A stretch of DNA of 64,000 nucleotides from Streptomyces ortus (GCF_026341275.1 NZ_JAIFZO010000002.1:62001-126000); one strand, 5' to 3'. Counted from the first letter of the stretch, positions 1-9,149 are shown. Notes: generated by a model from the letters alone, not told the origin. Made by a program: numbers and translations.

Positions 1-18
1 CCCGGCGGCGGCCGTGTC

Positions 19-1164
19 ATGCGGTTCGGCACCGAACACCCCGGCCAGGGCACCACCTGGGACAGTCTCGACAACGTCACGCTGACGCCCAGAGGTCTGA
101 ATACCACCACCCGGCCTGACGCGGTACGCGCACCCTTGACCGACGCCCCGCGCCCGCAGCAACCGCCCGCTCCCGCCCGGCGCGCCATCACCGACATGGC
201 TCCGCGCCCGAACGGGGCCAGCACCGGGCGTCAGGACGATGCCGTCAAGCTCGCCGTGATGCACCTCGACCGGGCCCTGCGCGAGCAGCCCGAGCTCCTC
301 TACACCCGGGTGGGCGCCCTCAAGCGGCTCCTGGAGAAGGACCACCTCCCGGAAAACGTCGCCCGCCTCCGGCTGGCTCTCAAGCGCGGTCAAGAGGAAC
401 TGGACCAGCGCGCTCAGGAGCGCGAGTCGCTTTTGCAGCAGCTGCAGCAGACGCCCACCTATGCGCTGTTGGCCCAGGTCTCCAAACTGATGAACGACAC
501 GAACGTGTCAGCGGCAGAGCGCGAAGTGCATCGCCTCGCCCGCGAAAAGGTCAATGCCGAACAGGCAGCCCGGCGCCGCCAGCAGCAGGAGCAGAGCGCG
601 GCACTACGCCGGCAGCGGGAGGCGGAGCAACGCGCGTGGCGAGAGCAGCACGCGTGGCGAGAGCAGCGCGTGCTGGCCCACCAGCAGGAGGAAGCGGAGC
701 AGCGTGCGTTGTGGGAGCAGCGTGAGGCGGCCCGTGAGCGGGAGGAAGCTGAGCGCCGTGAACGCGCCGAGCGGGAGAAGGCCCGCCTGCAGGCCGCGGC
801 GCTGCAGGCGGAGAGGGAGCACGCCGAGAAGATTGCCTACCTGGCCCCGTTCGTGTTGGGCGCGCTGAAGAAGGCGGCCCGCGAAGGACGCGTCACCACC
901 TGGCTGGAGATACGTGAGCGGACCGGCCAGCGTGACCTGGTCCGCCTCAGCTACGAGGACCGGCTCAGCGTTCTGCAGGCCGTGGAGAAGAAGACCAAGC
1001 CTGGTGCTCCCCTGTGGTCAGCCATCCTCGCCGCGACGGGCACGCCGGAAGCGCTGAACCTGTACCGCGACCTCGCCGTACATCTTCGGCGCTCTGTGCC
1101 CGACGACGACACCGAACTGCTGGCCCAAACGACCGCAGACTGCGCCCGGCTCCGTCAGCAGTAG
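19..1164 (+). CDS. Charged coiled-coil protein, 5' end outside the window
   Basis: The reading frame is open to the first base of the window, so the ATG at 19 is probably internal and the protein is 5' truncated here. Residues 1-75 are Pro/Arg rich and look unstructured. About residues 75-270 are a long charged helix dense in Glu, Arg, Gln and Ala (runs of REREEAER type), typical of a coiled coil. The last 110 residues look globular, with motifs LAPFVLGALKKA and WLEIRERTG. There is no signal peptide or membrane segment. I do not recognise the family. The C-terminal layout suggests an intracellular accessory protein of Streptomyces plasmids or islands, but this is only an impression. Confidence 0.7.
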   Translation: MRFGTEHPGQGTTWDSLDNVTLTPRGLNTTTRPDAVRAPLTDAPRPQQPPAPARRAITDMAPRPNGASTGRQDDAVKLAVMHLDRALREQPELLYTRVGALKRLLEKDHLPENVARLRLALKRGQEELDQRAQERESLLQQLQQTPTYALLAQVSKLMNDTNVSAAEREVHRLAREKVNAEQAARRRQQQEQSAALRRQREAEQRAWREQHAWREQRVLAHQQEEAEQRALWEQREAAREREEAERRERAEREKARLQAAALQAEREHAEKIAYLAPFVLGALKKAAREGRVTTWLEIRERTGQRDLVRLSYEDRLSVLQAVEKKTKPGAPLWSAILAATGTPEALNLYRDLAVHLRRSVPDDDTELLAQTTADCARLRQQ

Positions 1165-1184
1165 GCGGTCTCGAAGGCGCGGGG

Positions 1185-1322
1185 AAAAGGGAGCAGCCCT
1201 ACGCGCGGCTATGGGCGGCGTGGAGCCAGGGCGGCGATACCGGCGAGCGTGTCCTGGCCGACCAGGTCGCCCGGCGCCTGGAGGACCAGGACCTCGGCTG
1301 CAGCCCGTGGGAGCGGTCGTGA
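1185..1322 (+). pseudogene. Short protein-like tail without a start
   Basis: About 45 codons read as natural protein (QPYARLWAAWSQGGD, then VADQ-like helices ending in SPWERS and a TGA), but no start codon or ribosome site precedes them. They begin just after the stop of the upstream coiled-coil gene in another frame. This is most simply the tail of a decayed gene, or a frameshifted extension of its neighbour. Weak call. Confidence 0.25.
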
Positions 1323-1333
1323 GAGGCGCCTGG

Positions 1334-1606
1334 CTATTTGCCCTTGGCGAGCTGGTCGACGCGTGGGACGGACAGGCCGGTCTTCTCGGAGACCTTGGCG
1401 AGGGTGAGGGTCTGCCGGAGTTCGAGTACGGCCTGCTGCCGGACGGCCTTGGCCTGCGTCATGGGTTCGGCGATGGCCTTGGTGAGGGCGTCCTGGAGAT
1501 CGCGTGCGGCCTTCTCCCGGGCGACGGGATCGGCGATGGCCGTGATGGCGGCGAGCGCCTCAGTGACGGCGGAGGTGCTGATCAGGTCGGTCGGCTTGAT
1601 GGTCAT
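1334..1606 (-). CDS. Small helical protein with a HTH-like C-terminus
   Basis: 90 residues, all helical, Ala/Lys/Glu rich. The C-terminal part (KVSEKTGLSVPRVDQLAKGK) has the spacing of a helix-turn-helix, with SVPRVDQL as the likely recognition helix. It may be a DNA-binding accessory protein; the family is unknown to me. It is transcribed towards the coiled-coil gene, and its 5' side faces 1711-1995, so the AT-richer 100 bp between them probably holds divergent promoters. Confidence 0.6.
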   Translation of the reverse strand: MTIKPTDLISTSAVTEALAAITAIADPVAREKAARDLQDALTKAIAEPMTQAKAVRQQAVLELRQTLTLAKVSEKTGLSVPRVDQLAKGK

Positions 1607-1710
1607 AAGACGACTGTAGAGGCAATCGAAGATCCTTTTCTAGGGGCCCTATAAATTAGAAGTATCGCAAGAAGGAAAGACACCTTGAGAACTCAACAGA
1701 GGAGCCGGGA

Positions 1711-1995
1711 ATGACGAACGAGATCCCCGCCGTGACCGTCGAGATCACCCGCTACGCGGTATCCCTCCACGGAGAGGGCGGAGTGTTCGCATCGATCAAC
1801 GTAGAGCAGCAGCGCGGCAGCGGACGCTGGGCCATCAAGATGGACAACGACATGATGGACGCCGCACACGAATGGTCCTACGTACCACCCGCGTCCGAGC
1901 GTGACGACGAGTGGGTCGCCGCCCACCTGTTCGATCACGACACTGCGCTGGAGATGGCAAAGAAGGAAGTCGAACGGCAGGTACGCGAGGCATGA
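1711..1995 (+). CDS. Hypothetical protein, 94 aa
   Basis: The start is set by GGAG about 8 bases upstream of the ATG. The protein is acidic and soluble, with no signal peptide or membrane segment. The beginning looks like beta strands (VTVEITRYAVSLHGEGG) and the end is a charged helix. I do not recognise the family. The stop codon lies inside the left arm of a perfect 22-bp hairpin, so this is a monocistronic unit with its own terminator. Confidence 0.65.
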   Translation: MTNEIPAVTVEITRYAVSLHGEGGVFASINVEQQRGSGRWAIKMDNDMMDAAHEWSYVPPASERDDEWVAAHLFDHDTALEMAKKEVERQVREA

Positions 1996-2045
1996 CAGTG
2001 AGTGGGGTTCCTCCCGAGGCAAGCGGGAGGAACCCCACTCACTGT
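1995..2045 (+). terminator. Perfect 22-bp hairpin
   Basis: Arms 1995-2016 and 2024-2045 are exact reverse complements with a 7-base loop (AGGCAAG). There is no T-run, as is common in Streptomyces. It starts on the last base of the preceding stop codon and would end transcription of the 94-aa gene. Confidence 0.85.
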
Positions 2046-2136
2046 ATGACACGCACCCTCACAGGCCAGGAGAACCCAGCAGTCCGGAACCGACCGGACG
2101 ACTGCAGACCTGCTCCTCCATCACAAAGGGGGCACT

Positions 2137-2472
2137 ATGGACACCAAGTCGACTTTCGCCGCCTACGGCGTCCACATCCCCGTCCAAGGCTCCGCCTGGC
2201 AGGAAACGGAACGCGTCGAACAAGAACTCGCCGCGCTCACCGACTGCCCCGACGTCAGCTATATGGCCGGCGGCGACGACACGCAGGAGCAGCTGTTCCT
2301 CGTCACCTACCGCCAGTACGTTCCGCCCGGCACGCACGTCAGCGCCGACGCCACGCCCGAGCACCGCTCGGTGTGGGATGCACAGATCGCGAGGGCGGCG
2401 ACCGCGCTCGGCTTCAGCGACCTGGCCGGCGTGCACGACCCCTCCTGGCTGTGGATCACCGAGGTTTCCTGA
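2137..2472 (+). CDS. Hypothetical protein, 111 aa
   Basis: The ATG follows AAAGGGGG at about 6 bases. The protein is soluble and acidic with many aromatic residues (QLFLVTYRQYVPPG; PSWLWITEVS at the end). It has no Cys pairs, signal peptide or membrane segment. Codon use is ordinary high-GC. I do not recognise the family. It follows the hairpin at 1995-2045, so it probably has its own promoter around 2050-2120. Confidence 0.65.
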   Translation: MDTKSTFAAYGVHIPVQGSAWQETERVEQELAALTDCPDVSYMAGGDDTQEQLFLVTYRQYVPPGTHVSADATPEHRSVWDAQIARAATALGFSDLAGVHDPSWLWITEVS

Positions 2473-3207
2473 CCGCGCGTGCGCGGGAGGACCAGCCCGT
2501 CGGGGCTAACACCGGCGACGGGCTGCACCTGGTCGACGGCGAGGATGGCCAGCCGACCACGGCGCAGCGCATGACCCGCCGCGAGTACGCAAACCGCGTC
2601 GCTCCGCTCGGGGCTGACACCTGAGATCAGGCGGTGTCAAAACTTCGGACAGCAATTCCGGTTGTCTGGTCCGTTTCCACCGGCCTCCCTTGTACCTGTG
2701 CTTGCGAGCTGTCCTGGGAGGTCGCCGTGAGGCTTGTTCGCCTTTTTCAGCCCCATGGGCCGCTCAACGACCAGCCGTCGGATGCGCTGCCGTCCGTGGT
2801 TGCTGGTGTGCAGAGGCCCGTCGCCACTGATTGCATGCAGGTGGCAACTTTCGGTCAATGTTGCACGGCCAGAGCGGGGTGCTCGGCCGGGCCGTCACGG
2901 ATGCGCCACGGGGTGCACATCATTCCTTCACTCTCTGTGCACGGTCGTTTCTCGGTCACGTCATGATCGGCATCTTGTATGGCGATCTTGTTGCATGCCT
3001 GAATGGTCCGTCGCGCGGCAGAGCAACCCGTTTAGCCGATGCGCCAGTTGTGTGCGGCAGGGGAGCGCCGTTGTCACGGGGGAGGGGGCTTCGTCATGCC
3101 GCAAACAGGGTCTGTTCGGCACGTCATGGCAGCGAGCAGCGATCCGTTGCCCGGTTCTTCGTCGAGGGCACTCCTTGCCGTCTCCGTTTCCGACGAAGGA
3201 TGTTCTC
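2473..3207. other. Non-coding stretch with possible gene remnants
   Basis: No complete gene is convincing. Plus-strand codons at 2473-2624 read like the tail of a protein (THDGEDG-like, ending PLGADT) but lack a start. Minus-strand codons at 2637-2800 read like a decayed C-terminus ending CCPKF, possibly from a transposase. The last 200 bases must hold the promoter of the large toxin gene. A GAAGGA ribosome site sits at 3194-3199. Confidence 0.4.
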
Positions 3208-6200
3208 GTGCGTCTTAGACGCTCCTCCAGATCGCCTGACGCACCGTCCGGCAGACCGTTCAGACAGCCCCGTGCCCAGGGCGGCCGTTCCCGACTCGGT
3301 GCGCGTACGCGAAGGGTGCGTGCCGCGTCCGGGCCTCTCATTCCGCTGGTCGCCATCGGCGCGGTGCTGGCCGGGCTGCTCGGCCCCCAGCCTCCGGCCG
3401 GCAACACGGTGCCCGGCAGCCTGGTCGGCGACAGCTACGACGGCTTCGACGCCGGTGCCGCCGAGCAGCTGCGTCAGGACCAGTGCCTCATGGGCGATTC
3501 CCTGCGGCTGGGCGGGCCCGCGATGGGCGCCCTCGCGCAGGGCGGCTTGAATCAGACGCCTGAGCAGTTGCGCGTCACGGCTGCCCGCGAGTACTGGAAC
3601 CACACTCCGCTGGCCGCGGCATTCCAGCAGGACAGGGACGCGACCGGCCAGAACAGCGCGGCCTTGAACGCACGACTGACGGCATGGAAGGCGCCGCTGG
3701 CCGGTCTGTCGACGCCCGCGGGCTTCACCGACACCGGGTTCGCCTGGCCTCCCGGTGTGCCCAGCGGCAGCGGGGCGGACTTCTTCGACCAGGTCGGCTA
3801 CTCCAAGTGGCTCGGGGAGCAGTACTGGAAGGACGAGAGTCTCTTCTACCAGGACCCCACCCCGCAGGCCGACGCGGCGACGGTCAAGGCGGTCAAGGAC
3901 CTGGGCACCCCGCTGTACTCGGACGTGGATCCGAACCTGCCGAGCGATCAGTGGCAGCAGGCGTACGCCGAGAGTCAGGCGTTCGAGGAGCTGGTCGACG
4001 GCTACGACCCGATGAGTGCCGACGACGCCCGGCTCTTCCTGGCCGCGGGCGGCTTCATGCGCAGCGCCCCCATGCCGGGCAGCCTTGAATTCCGGCTCGC
4101 CGTGGAGGACTTGAAGACTCGGTTCGCGGCCTGCAGTTGGCGCAACCCCGTCGACCCGAGCAAGGTGCTGGGCCAGGTCGTCGCCACTGCCTCCGCCGAG
4201 TGGCAGCAGGAGATCACCGCGCAGGCCACCGAGCGCGGGAAGATCTTCTCCGACAACCGTCAGGCGACCACGGCGCTGGCCACCGGCGCGAAGGCGCTGG
4301 GCGAGTTGCTCGGTCAGTCCTGGATCGCCGACCGCCTCACCCGCTGGCAGGACTACTGGTCGGCCGGCGGCCCCGGCTGGGTCGGTGACAGCCCGATGGT
4401 CGTCCACATCCACGCCGCGTCCGACAAGTGCCTGGAAGTGGGCGGCAACTCGAAGGCCGACGGCGCGGTCGTCCAGATGTACACGTGCAACAGCGGCGCC
4501 AACCAGAAGTGGCAGATCGCCAACAACGCCCTGGTGAACGTCAGCTCCGGCAAGTGCCTGGACGTGAAGAGCTCCGGCACCGCTGATGGCACCGTCATCC
4601 AGCAGTGGACGTGCAACCAGAGCGGCGCCCAGAAGTGGGAGTACACCACCCGCGGCACCACCCGGCTGTACAACACCGGCACCGGCAAATGCCTGGACAT
4701 GCACACCTACGCCAACAGCCAGGACGCCTGGACCTGGACCTGCAACGGCAGTGACCCGCAGAAGTTCGACATCGTGCCCTCCGGGCACAACGGCACCAGC
4801 GACGTCTTCTACCCCACCCAGGCCCAGTTCACCCAGGCCGCCAAGGGCATCACCGACGCCCGGGCCGCCGCCAAGACCCAGCTGGAGGTGCTGAGCAAGC
4901 AGGCGCAGAGCGCAGGCATCGCCGCCGTCGAGACCGACGAGCACCTCAAGGCCGCCTACGCCATCGCCGACCGCGACGGCGCTCCCCGCGGCCGGGCCCT
5001 GCTGGTGGGACAGCAAAAAGCCCAGGTGACCAAGGCGTCGGCCGCGGCGCTGACCGCCATGATGCAGGCCGGCCAGACCGCCGAGGCCGCCACCCGCGCC
5101 TCGGCCGGCGACAGCGCCACCATCACCGCCCGGGCGGTGACCCAGGCCGCCGCCACCCAGGCCGCGTTCCGCAACGCCGCCGCCAAGGCCTCCAGGGAAC
5201 AGGCCAAGGCCTCGGCCGACGCCGCCGCGGTGCAGGCCAAGAACGCCAAGGACTCCCGCGACGCCGCTAAGACCAAACTCGCCGAGACAAAGGCTGCTGA
5301 AGCGGACGCCAAGGCCGCCGCGGCCACCGCGCACGCCAAACGGCTCGCCGCGGAAACCGAGGAAGCCACCGCGAAGGCCGAGAAGGCGACCGCCGCCCAG
5401 AAGCAGGCGGAAGCCGCCCAGCACAAGACCAACGCCCAGGCACAGGCGTCCAAGGCACAGACGGCCAAGGACAAGGCCGACACCGCCGACACCACCGCCA
5501 CCGAAAAACGGCAGGGAGCCGAAACCGCCCGCGACAAGGCCAGAGACCTGCGGGACGACGCCTGGGAAGCGGAGAGCAAGGCCAACGCCAGCCGGGCCAA
5601 GGCCGATGCAAAGGAGGCCTACGCGCAGGCCAGCGAATCCGAGGACAACGCACACGAAGCCCGGCAGGCGGCCAATGAAGCCGATGCCGCCGCCGACACC
5701 GCGGAAACCGCCGCAGCCAGTGCACGCTCGGAAGCTGACCTGGCCACCCAGGCCGCGGCCGACGCCGACGCGGCGGCGACACGGGCCGAAGCCGCCGCCA
5801 AGCGCGCCCGCTCCGACTCCGACGACGCCCGGGCCGCGAAACTGAAGGCCGACGCAGCCGTGCGCACCGCGACCAGCGCGGCCGCGGACGCCATCAAGGC
5901 CTCCCGGAGTGCAGCCACCGCCGCCCGCACCGCCGACGAACTCGCCGACGACGCCGAAAAGGCCGCCGCCGACGCCAAGACACAGGCCGACGCATCCAAG
6001 AAGGACGCCGCCACCGCACTGGCCGGCGCGACCAAAGCCGCCGGATACGCCTACACCACCGCCCAGGCCGCAGTGGACGCCGGCAACTCCGCAGCCCAGG
6101 TCGCCGCACCGGCCAACGACGCCATCCAGCTCGGCTCCCCGTACATCACCAGCGACTCGGCCGCCGGACTCGCCGTCCTGACCGGCCAGTCCTCCAAGAC

Positions 6201-8181
6201 GATCGCCGAACAGCAACAAGCCGTCGCCGACGCCCACGCGAAGAACGCGTCGGAGGCCGCCGCCCAGGCACAGAGCACGGCCAACGCGGCATCCGGCGAC
6301 TCCAAAGCGGCCTACACGCTGGCCGCAGAGGCCGCCGCCTTCTCCGCGGCAGCCCGCGCCTCAGCTAAGGAAGCCCTCGGATACGCCGCAGAAGCCGCCA
6401 CGTATGCGGCGCAGGCCACCCAGTCCCTCGCGCGCACCATCGAATACGACCAACAGGCCACCGAAGACGCCGCAGCAGCAGACCGGGCGGCGGGCCGGGC
6501 CGAGGGCTACGCCGACGACGCCCGCGACTCCGCGGACGAAGCCGCCCTCGATGCCGAAGCCGCCCGCAAAGCCGCAACCGAGGCAGAGCAGGCGGCCACG
6601 GACGCCCGCAAAGCCGCCGACCATGCCGCCATCGAAGCAGCGGCAGCCGAAGAGGCAGCCAAGGACGCCCAGAAGTACGCCGACTCAGCCCAGCAGGCGG
6701 CCGAGGAGGCCGAACGCAAGAAGAACGCCCAGCAGATCGAGACCGGAACCGTCGTCGACGAGGTCGGCACCTCCATCGGCAACATGTTCTACGTCACCGA
6801 CCACACCGACCCGGTCGGCGATCCGAAGGTCGTGGAGAAGTCTGCCGGCTGCGACGGCTTCATCGACAAACTGTTCTACAAGGGCGACTGCACGATCACC
6901 ACAGAGATCCGGTTCAAAGCCACTCTGGACCTGTACCTGTGCGAGGCCGAAGGCCTGTCCTCCGACGACCTCAACGAGACACGCTACGTGTGCCCCGCCA
7001 GCGCCACGGTGTACCTGGGAACACACCCGACCAAGGAGCTGTCCACCAAGGTCACACACACCATCACGATTGCCGAGTACCAAAGGGGCGTCGACCCGGT
7101 CGACATCCTGTTCGGCAGCTGGATCAAGTGCGTCCAGAAGATCGCCCCCGGCGGCGCGAACGGAAGCCTGAGCGGATGCGGCTGGGCAGCCGTGGACGTC
7201 GCGAGCCTGTTCGCAGGAAAGATTCTCAGGCCCATCGCCGACGCGGTCAAGGCGGTGGATGCCTCCGCCAGGACCGGCATTGCGTTTACCGACGCAATCA
7301 GGGGGCTGCGCGCACTCAGCTTGTCGGACGAGGCCGTCGCGGGAATCACCAGGGTGGCGTTCCAGAAACTGGAGAGCCTCTGCCTGAAGGACAGCTTCCC
7401 CGCTGGCACACGAGTTCTTCTGTCTGATGGCCGGTCCAAACCGATCGACGAAATCAACGTCGGCGACAAGGTACTTGCTACCGACCCGGATGCCAGCAGC
7501 ACTCGCCCGGCATCTGTGACGGCGACGTTTTCCCACCCGGCTGACCAACTCCGTCAGATCAGCGTCGCCGGTGGGGGGAAGATCCTCACCACACCCGGGC
7601 ACCGGATCTATGTTCCGGGCCGCGGCTGGGTAAAGGCATCCGACCTGCGGGCAGGCGATTCACTCCGCTCTGCGACCGGTACGCTGAACGCCGTCACGGG
7701 AATTCTTCCAGTGATCGCACCGCAACGGGTATGGGACCTGAGTGTTGCAGACTTGCACAGTTTTTACGTGCTCGCAGGCAGCACTCCGGTGCTCGTTCAC
7801 AACGTCAACTGCGCCTCTTACATTGACGTCTACCCGAGCGGTCTCGGAATCATCGCCGACATCAATAAGGACGGACTCGTCTCGTTTGTCATAACCGCAG
7901 GTAAAGACACCCCCAAGGGTAGCGAGATGTTCAACGCCGCGCTCGCCCACTTCGGCGACGACGTCAAGGGCGTCAAGGCGTACTGGCAAAACGGCGGAGC
8001 GCTCAGCGACAACCTCAACTCCTTCAATGCGGCTATTAGAGGTGGCGCCTCTCTGGAAGAGGCGTCACTGGCCACATTCACTGGGAAAATGTCTTCGAGG
8101 GCAGGATTCACGCATGTAGAGATAATCGAGCTCAGAGGCCTACCTGGCAGCTACACAGAGGTAGGAGCTGTTTTCCGATGA
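3208..8181 (+). CDS. Secreted polymorphic toxin: ricin-B lectin, coiled-coil stalk, Hint, C-terminal toxin domain
   Basis: 1657 residues from the GTG at 3208, chosen because GAAGGA lies 8 bases upstream and the Arg-rich start followed by PLIPLVAIGAVLAGLL (about 42-58) makes a signal peptide or anchor. Residues 60-390 are an unassigned globular part. Residues 397-523 are a ricin-type lectin with three GKCLxx repeats and QKW/QKF motifs. Residues 540-1178 are an extreme Ala/Lys/Glu/Asp coiled coil. Residues 1180-1390 are a Cys-containing pretoxin part. Residues 1392-1534 are a Hint autoprotease domain (SFPAGT start, VGDKVLATDP, TTPGHRIYVPG, closing LVHN). The last 120 residues are a separate domain I cannot assign, placed where polymorphic toxins carry the toxic tip. 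The inferred role is an exported antibacterial toxin that binds glycans and is released by Hint cleavage. A candidate immunity gene follows. Confidence 0.85.
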   Translation: MRLRRSSRSPDAPSGRPFRQPRAQGGRSRLGARTRRVRAASGPLIPLVAIGAVLAGLLGPQPPAGNTVPGSLVGDSYDGFDAGAAEQLRQDQCLMGDSLRLGGPAMGALAQGGLNQTPEQLRVTAAREYWNHTPLAAAFQQDRDATGQNSAALNARLTAWKAPLAGLSTPAGFTDTGFAWPPGVPSGSGADFFDQVGYSKWLGEQYWKDESLFYQDPTPQADAATVKAVKDLGTPLYSDVDPNLPSDQWQQAYAESQAFEELVDGYDPMSADDARLFLAAGGFMRSAPMPGSLEFRLAVEDLKTRFAACSWRNPVDPSKVLGQVVATASAEWQQEITAQATERGKIFSDNRQATTALATGAKALGELLGQSWIADRLTRWQDYWSAGGPGWVGDSPMVVHIHAASDKCLEVGGNSKADGAVVQMYTCNSGANQKWQIANNALVNVSSGKCLDVKSSGTADGTVIQQWTCNQSGAQKWEYTTRGTTRLYNTGTGKCLDMHTYANSQDAWTWTCNGSDPQKFDIVPSGHNGTSDVFYPTQAQFTQAAKGITDARAAAKTQLEVLSKQAQSAGIAAVETDEHLKAAYAIADRDGAPRGRALLVGQQKAQVTKASAAALTAMMQAGQTAEAATRASAGDSATITARAVTQAAATQAAFRNAAAKASREQAKASADAAAVQAKNAKDSRDAAKTKLAETKAAEADAKAAAATAHAKRLAAETEEATAKAEKATAAQKQAEAAQHKTNAQAQASKAQTAKDKADTADTTATEKRQGAETARDKARDLRDDAWEAESKANASRAKADAKEAYAQASESEDNAHEARQAANEADAAADTAETAAASARSEADLATQAAADADAAATRAEAAAKRARSDSDDARAAKLKADAAVRTATSAAADAIKASRSAATAARTADELADDAEKAAADAKTQADASKKDAATALAGATKAAGYAYTTAQAAVDAGNSAAQVAAPANDAIQLGSPYITSDSAAGLAVLTGQSSKTIAEQQQAVADAHAKNASEAAAQAQSTANAASGDSKAAYTLAAEAAAFSAAARASAKEALGYAAEAATYAAQATQSLARTIEYDQQATEDAAAADRAAGRAEGYADDARDSADEAALDAEAARKAATEAEQAATDARKAADHAAIEAAAAEEAAKDAQKYADSAQQAAEEAERKKNAQQIETGTVVDEVGTSIGNMFYVTDHTDPVGDPKVVEKSAGCDGFIDKLFYKGDCTITTEIRFKATLDLYLCEAEGLSSDDLNETRYVCPASATVYLGTHPTKELSTKVTHTITIAEYQRGVDPVDILFGSWIKCVQKIAPGGANGSLSGCGWAAVDVASLFAGKILRPIADAVKAVDASARTGIAFTDAIRGLRALSLSDEAVAGITRVAFQKLESLCLKDSFPAGTRVLLSDGRSKPIDEINVGDKVLATDPDASSTRPASVTATFSHPADQLRQISVAGGGKILTTPGHRIYVPGRGWVKASDLRAGDSLRSATGTLNAVTGILPVIAPQRVWDLSVADLHSFYVLAGSTPVLVHNVNCASYIDVYPSGLGIIADINKDGLVSFVITAGKDTPKGSEMFNAALAHFGDDVKGVKAYWQNGGALSDNLNSFNAAIRGGASLEEASLATFTGKMSSRAGFTHVEIIELRGLPGSYTEVGAVFR

Positions 8182-8219
8182 ATGAGAATCTCGCCCGCCT
8201 AACGAGATAATAGTATTGA

Positions 8220-8260
8220 CGGGGTGGTCTCTTCTGGAGAAAACAGGAGAGGCCACCCCG
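8220..8260 (+). terminator. 17-bp hairpin between toxin and candidate immunity gene
   Basis: Left arm 8220-8236 pairs with 8244-8260 (core GGGGTGG/CCACCCC, two G-T pairs), loop GAGAAAA. It lies 38 bases after the toxin stop and before the 87-aa gene, so it should limit readthrough and leave the downstream gene to another promoter or to partial readthrough. Confidence 0.75.
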
Positions 8261-8301
8261 CCATGGTTAGTCGATAGTGCCGGAAAAAAGGATTGCATTA
8301 G

Positions 8302-8565
8302 ATGAAAGATCTAGAAGGAATCGCAAGCGAGCTGCAGAGAGCACACCTGGAAGGAAAGGATGCAGTGGAACTGGCGAATCTCTGCCGCGAAAAACTCGGT
8401 TCAGGATTCGGCGTAATCTCGTTCATTGCGACATTTCGTATCGCCTTCGACATTCCACTGCCTGCACTTCAGCGTGCTCAGGCATGGCATGGGTTCGAAT
8501 TCGGAGAGGGAAGAATCTCCGACGATGAGTTTTCCACCATTCTAGCTCCCTGGCTCATGAAGTAA
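8302..8565 (+). CDS. Candidate immunity protein, 87 aa
   Basis: The ATG at 8302 follows an AAGGA site. The protein is small, acidic and soluble: a charged N-terminal helix (LEGIASELQRAHLEG), a hydrophobic middle (GVISFIATFRIAFDIPLP), and a C-terminal half ending in APWLMK. It lies directly downstream of the toxin, on the same strand, where polymorphic toxin loci carry their cognate immunity gene. It uses lower-GC codons (CTA, GGA, ATT) than its neighbours, as expected for a recently swapped toxin/immunity cassette. No family was recognised, so immunity is inferred from size and position only. Confidence 0.6.
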   Translation: MKDLEGIASELQRAHLEGKDAVELANLCREKLGSGFGVISFIATFRIAFDIPLPALQRAQAWHGFEFGEGRISDDEFSTILAPWLMK

Positions 8566-8614
8566 CACAGCCGCAACATTGGCCACTTCCTCACAGTAGC
8601 CAATGTGACACACG

Positions 8615-8980
8615 GTGCGCGACGGACTGCGCCGTCGGTCACGCACGGAGCTGGGGGAGGAGGCGGCGAAGACCTACGCCAAGGAGATCGCCACGCTCGA
8701 CAAGGCGATGCACGCCACCCGTACCCCCGACATCTTTGCCACCCGTACCCGCGGCGGCGGCAGCAAGGGTGGGACGACCGGCGACGTGGACACCGCCGAC
8801 GCCGGCGGGGACGACGAGGTGCCGACCGGGAAGAAGGAGAAGGAGGACCGCAACTACGTCAAGGCGGTGTGCAAGTGCACCCCGCCCGCGGTCATCCGGG
8901 TTTCCCCGAAGACGCTGGAACGTCGCAACATCATGTGCGGCGACTGCATGGAGAACTTCGCGCCGGAGGAGTCCGCCTGA
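8615..8980 (+). pseudogene. Zinc-ribbon tail resembling the C-terminus of SprT-like proteins
   Basis: 121 codons from a GTG only 9 bases after an in-frame TGA, with no clear ribosome site. The C-terminal 45 residues have the pattern CKC...IRVSP...CGDC, a zinc ribbon like the one closing actinobacterial SprT-like metalloprotease domain proteins. The HExxH part is absent. The middle (about residues 45-85) is Gly/Asp/Lys rich. I read it as the 3' remnant of a longer gene whose front was lost when the toxin/immunity cassette was inserted. It could still be expressed as a short zinc protein. Confidence 0.45.
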
Positions 8981-9096
8981 TGATGATCTGTCAGCAGTAC
9001 GACCCGGGGCCCGGCTTCGCGTTCGCCGTCGACCTGAACGAGTCGTCATGGAGTGCTCCGGACTTCTGGTGTCCATGCGCGTCTTGCTCTGCCTGA
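8980..9096 (+). CDS. Small ORF coupled to the zinc-ribbon gene
   Basis: 38 codons starting in an overlap with the preceding stop (TGATG), which suggests translational coupling. The end is Cys-rich (WCPCASC), so it might bind metal. No family is known to me. Short and of uncertain reality. Confidence 0.35.
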   Translation: MMICQQYDPGPGFAFAVDLNESSWSAPDFWCPCASCSA

Positions 9097-9130
9097 TCGG
9101 GGCAGGGAATGGCCCGGTCAGGGCTATCGT

Positions 9131-9149
9131 TACGAGCGTTACGCTCGTA
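9131..9149. promoter_or_regulatory. Palindromic operator TACGAGCG-N3-CGCTCGTA
   Basis: A perfect 8-bp dyad with a 3-base spacer, 17 bases before the start of the small HTH gene at 9166. A near copy overlaps the promoter at 9339-9367. The two sites probably bind the same regulator, most likely the product of 9166. Confidence 0.65.

Noticed and set aside
1211-1654. Gly/Asp-rich plus-strand ORF
   Set aside because: Shadow of the minus-strand helical gene 1334-1606.
3124-6237. Long minus-strand open frame (over 1000 codons) opposite the toxin gene
   Set aside because: It is Gly/Val/Leu-rich nonsense caused by the Ala-rich coiled coil on the plus strand; the plus frame has a signal peptide, lectin and Hint domains.
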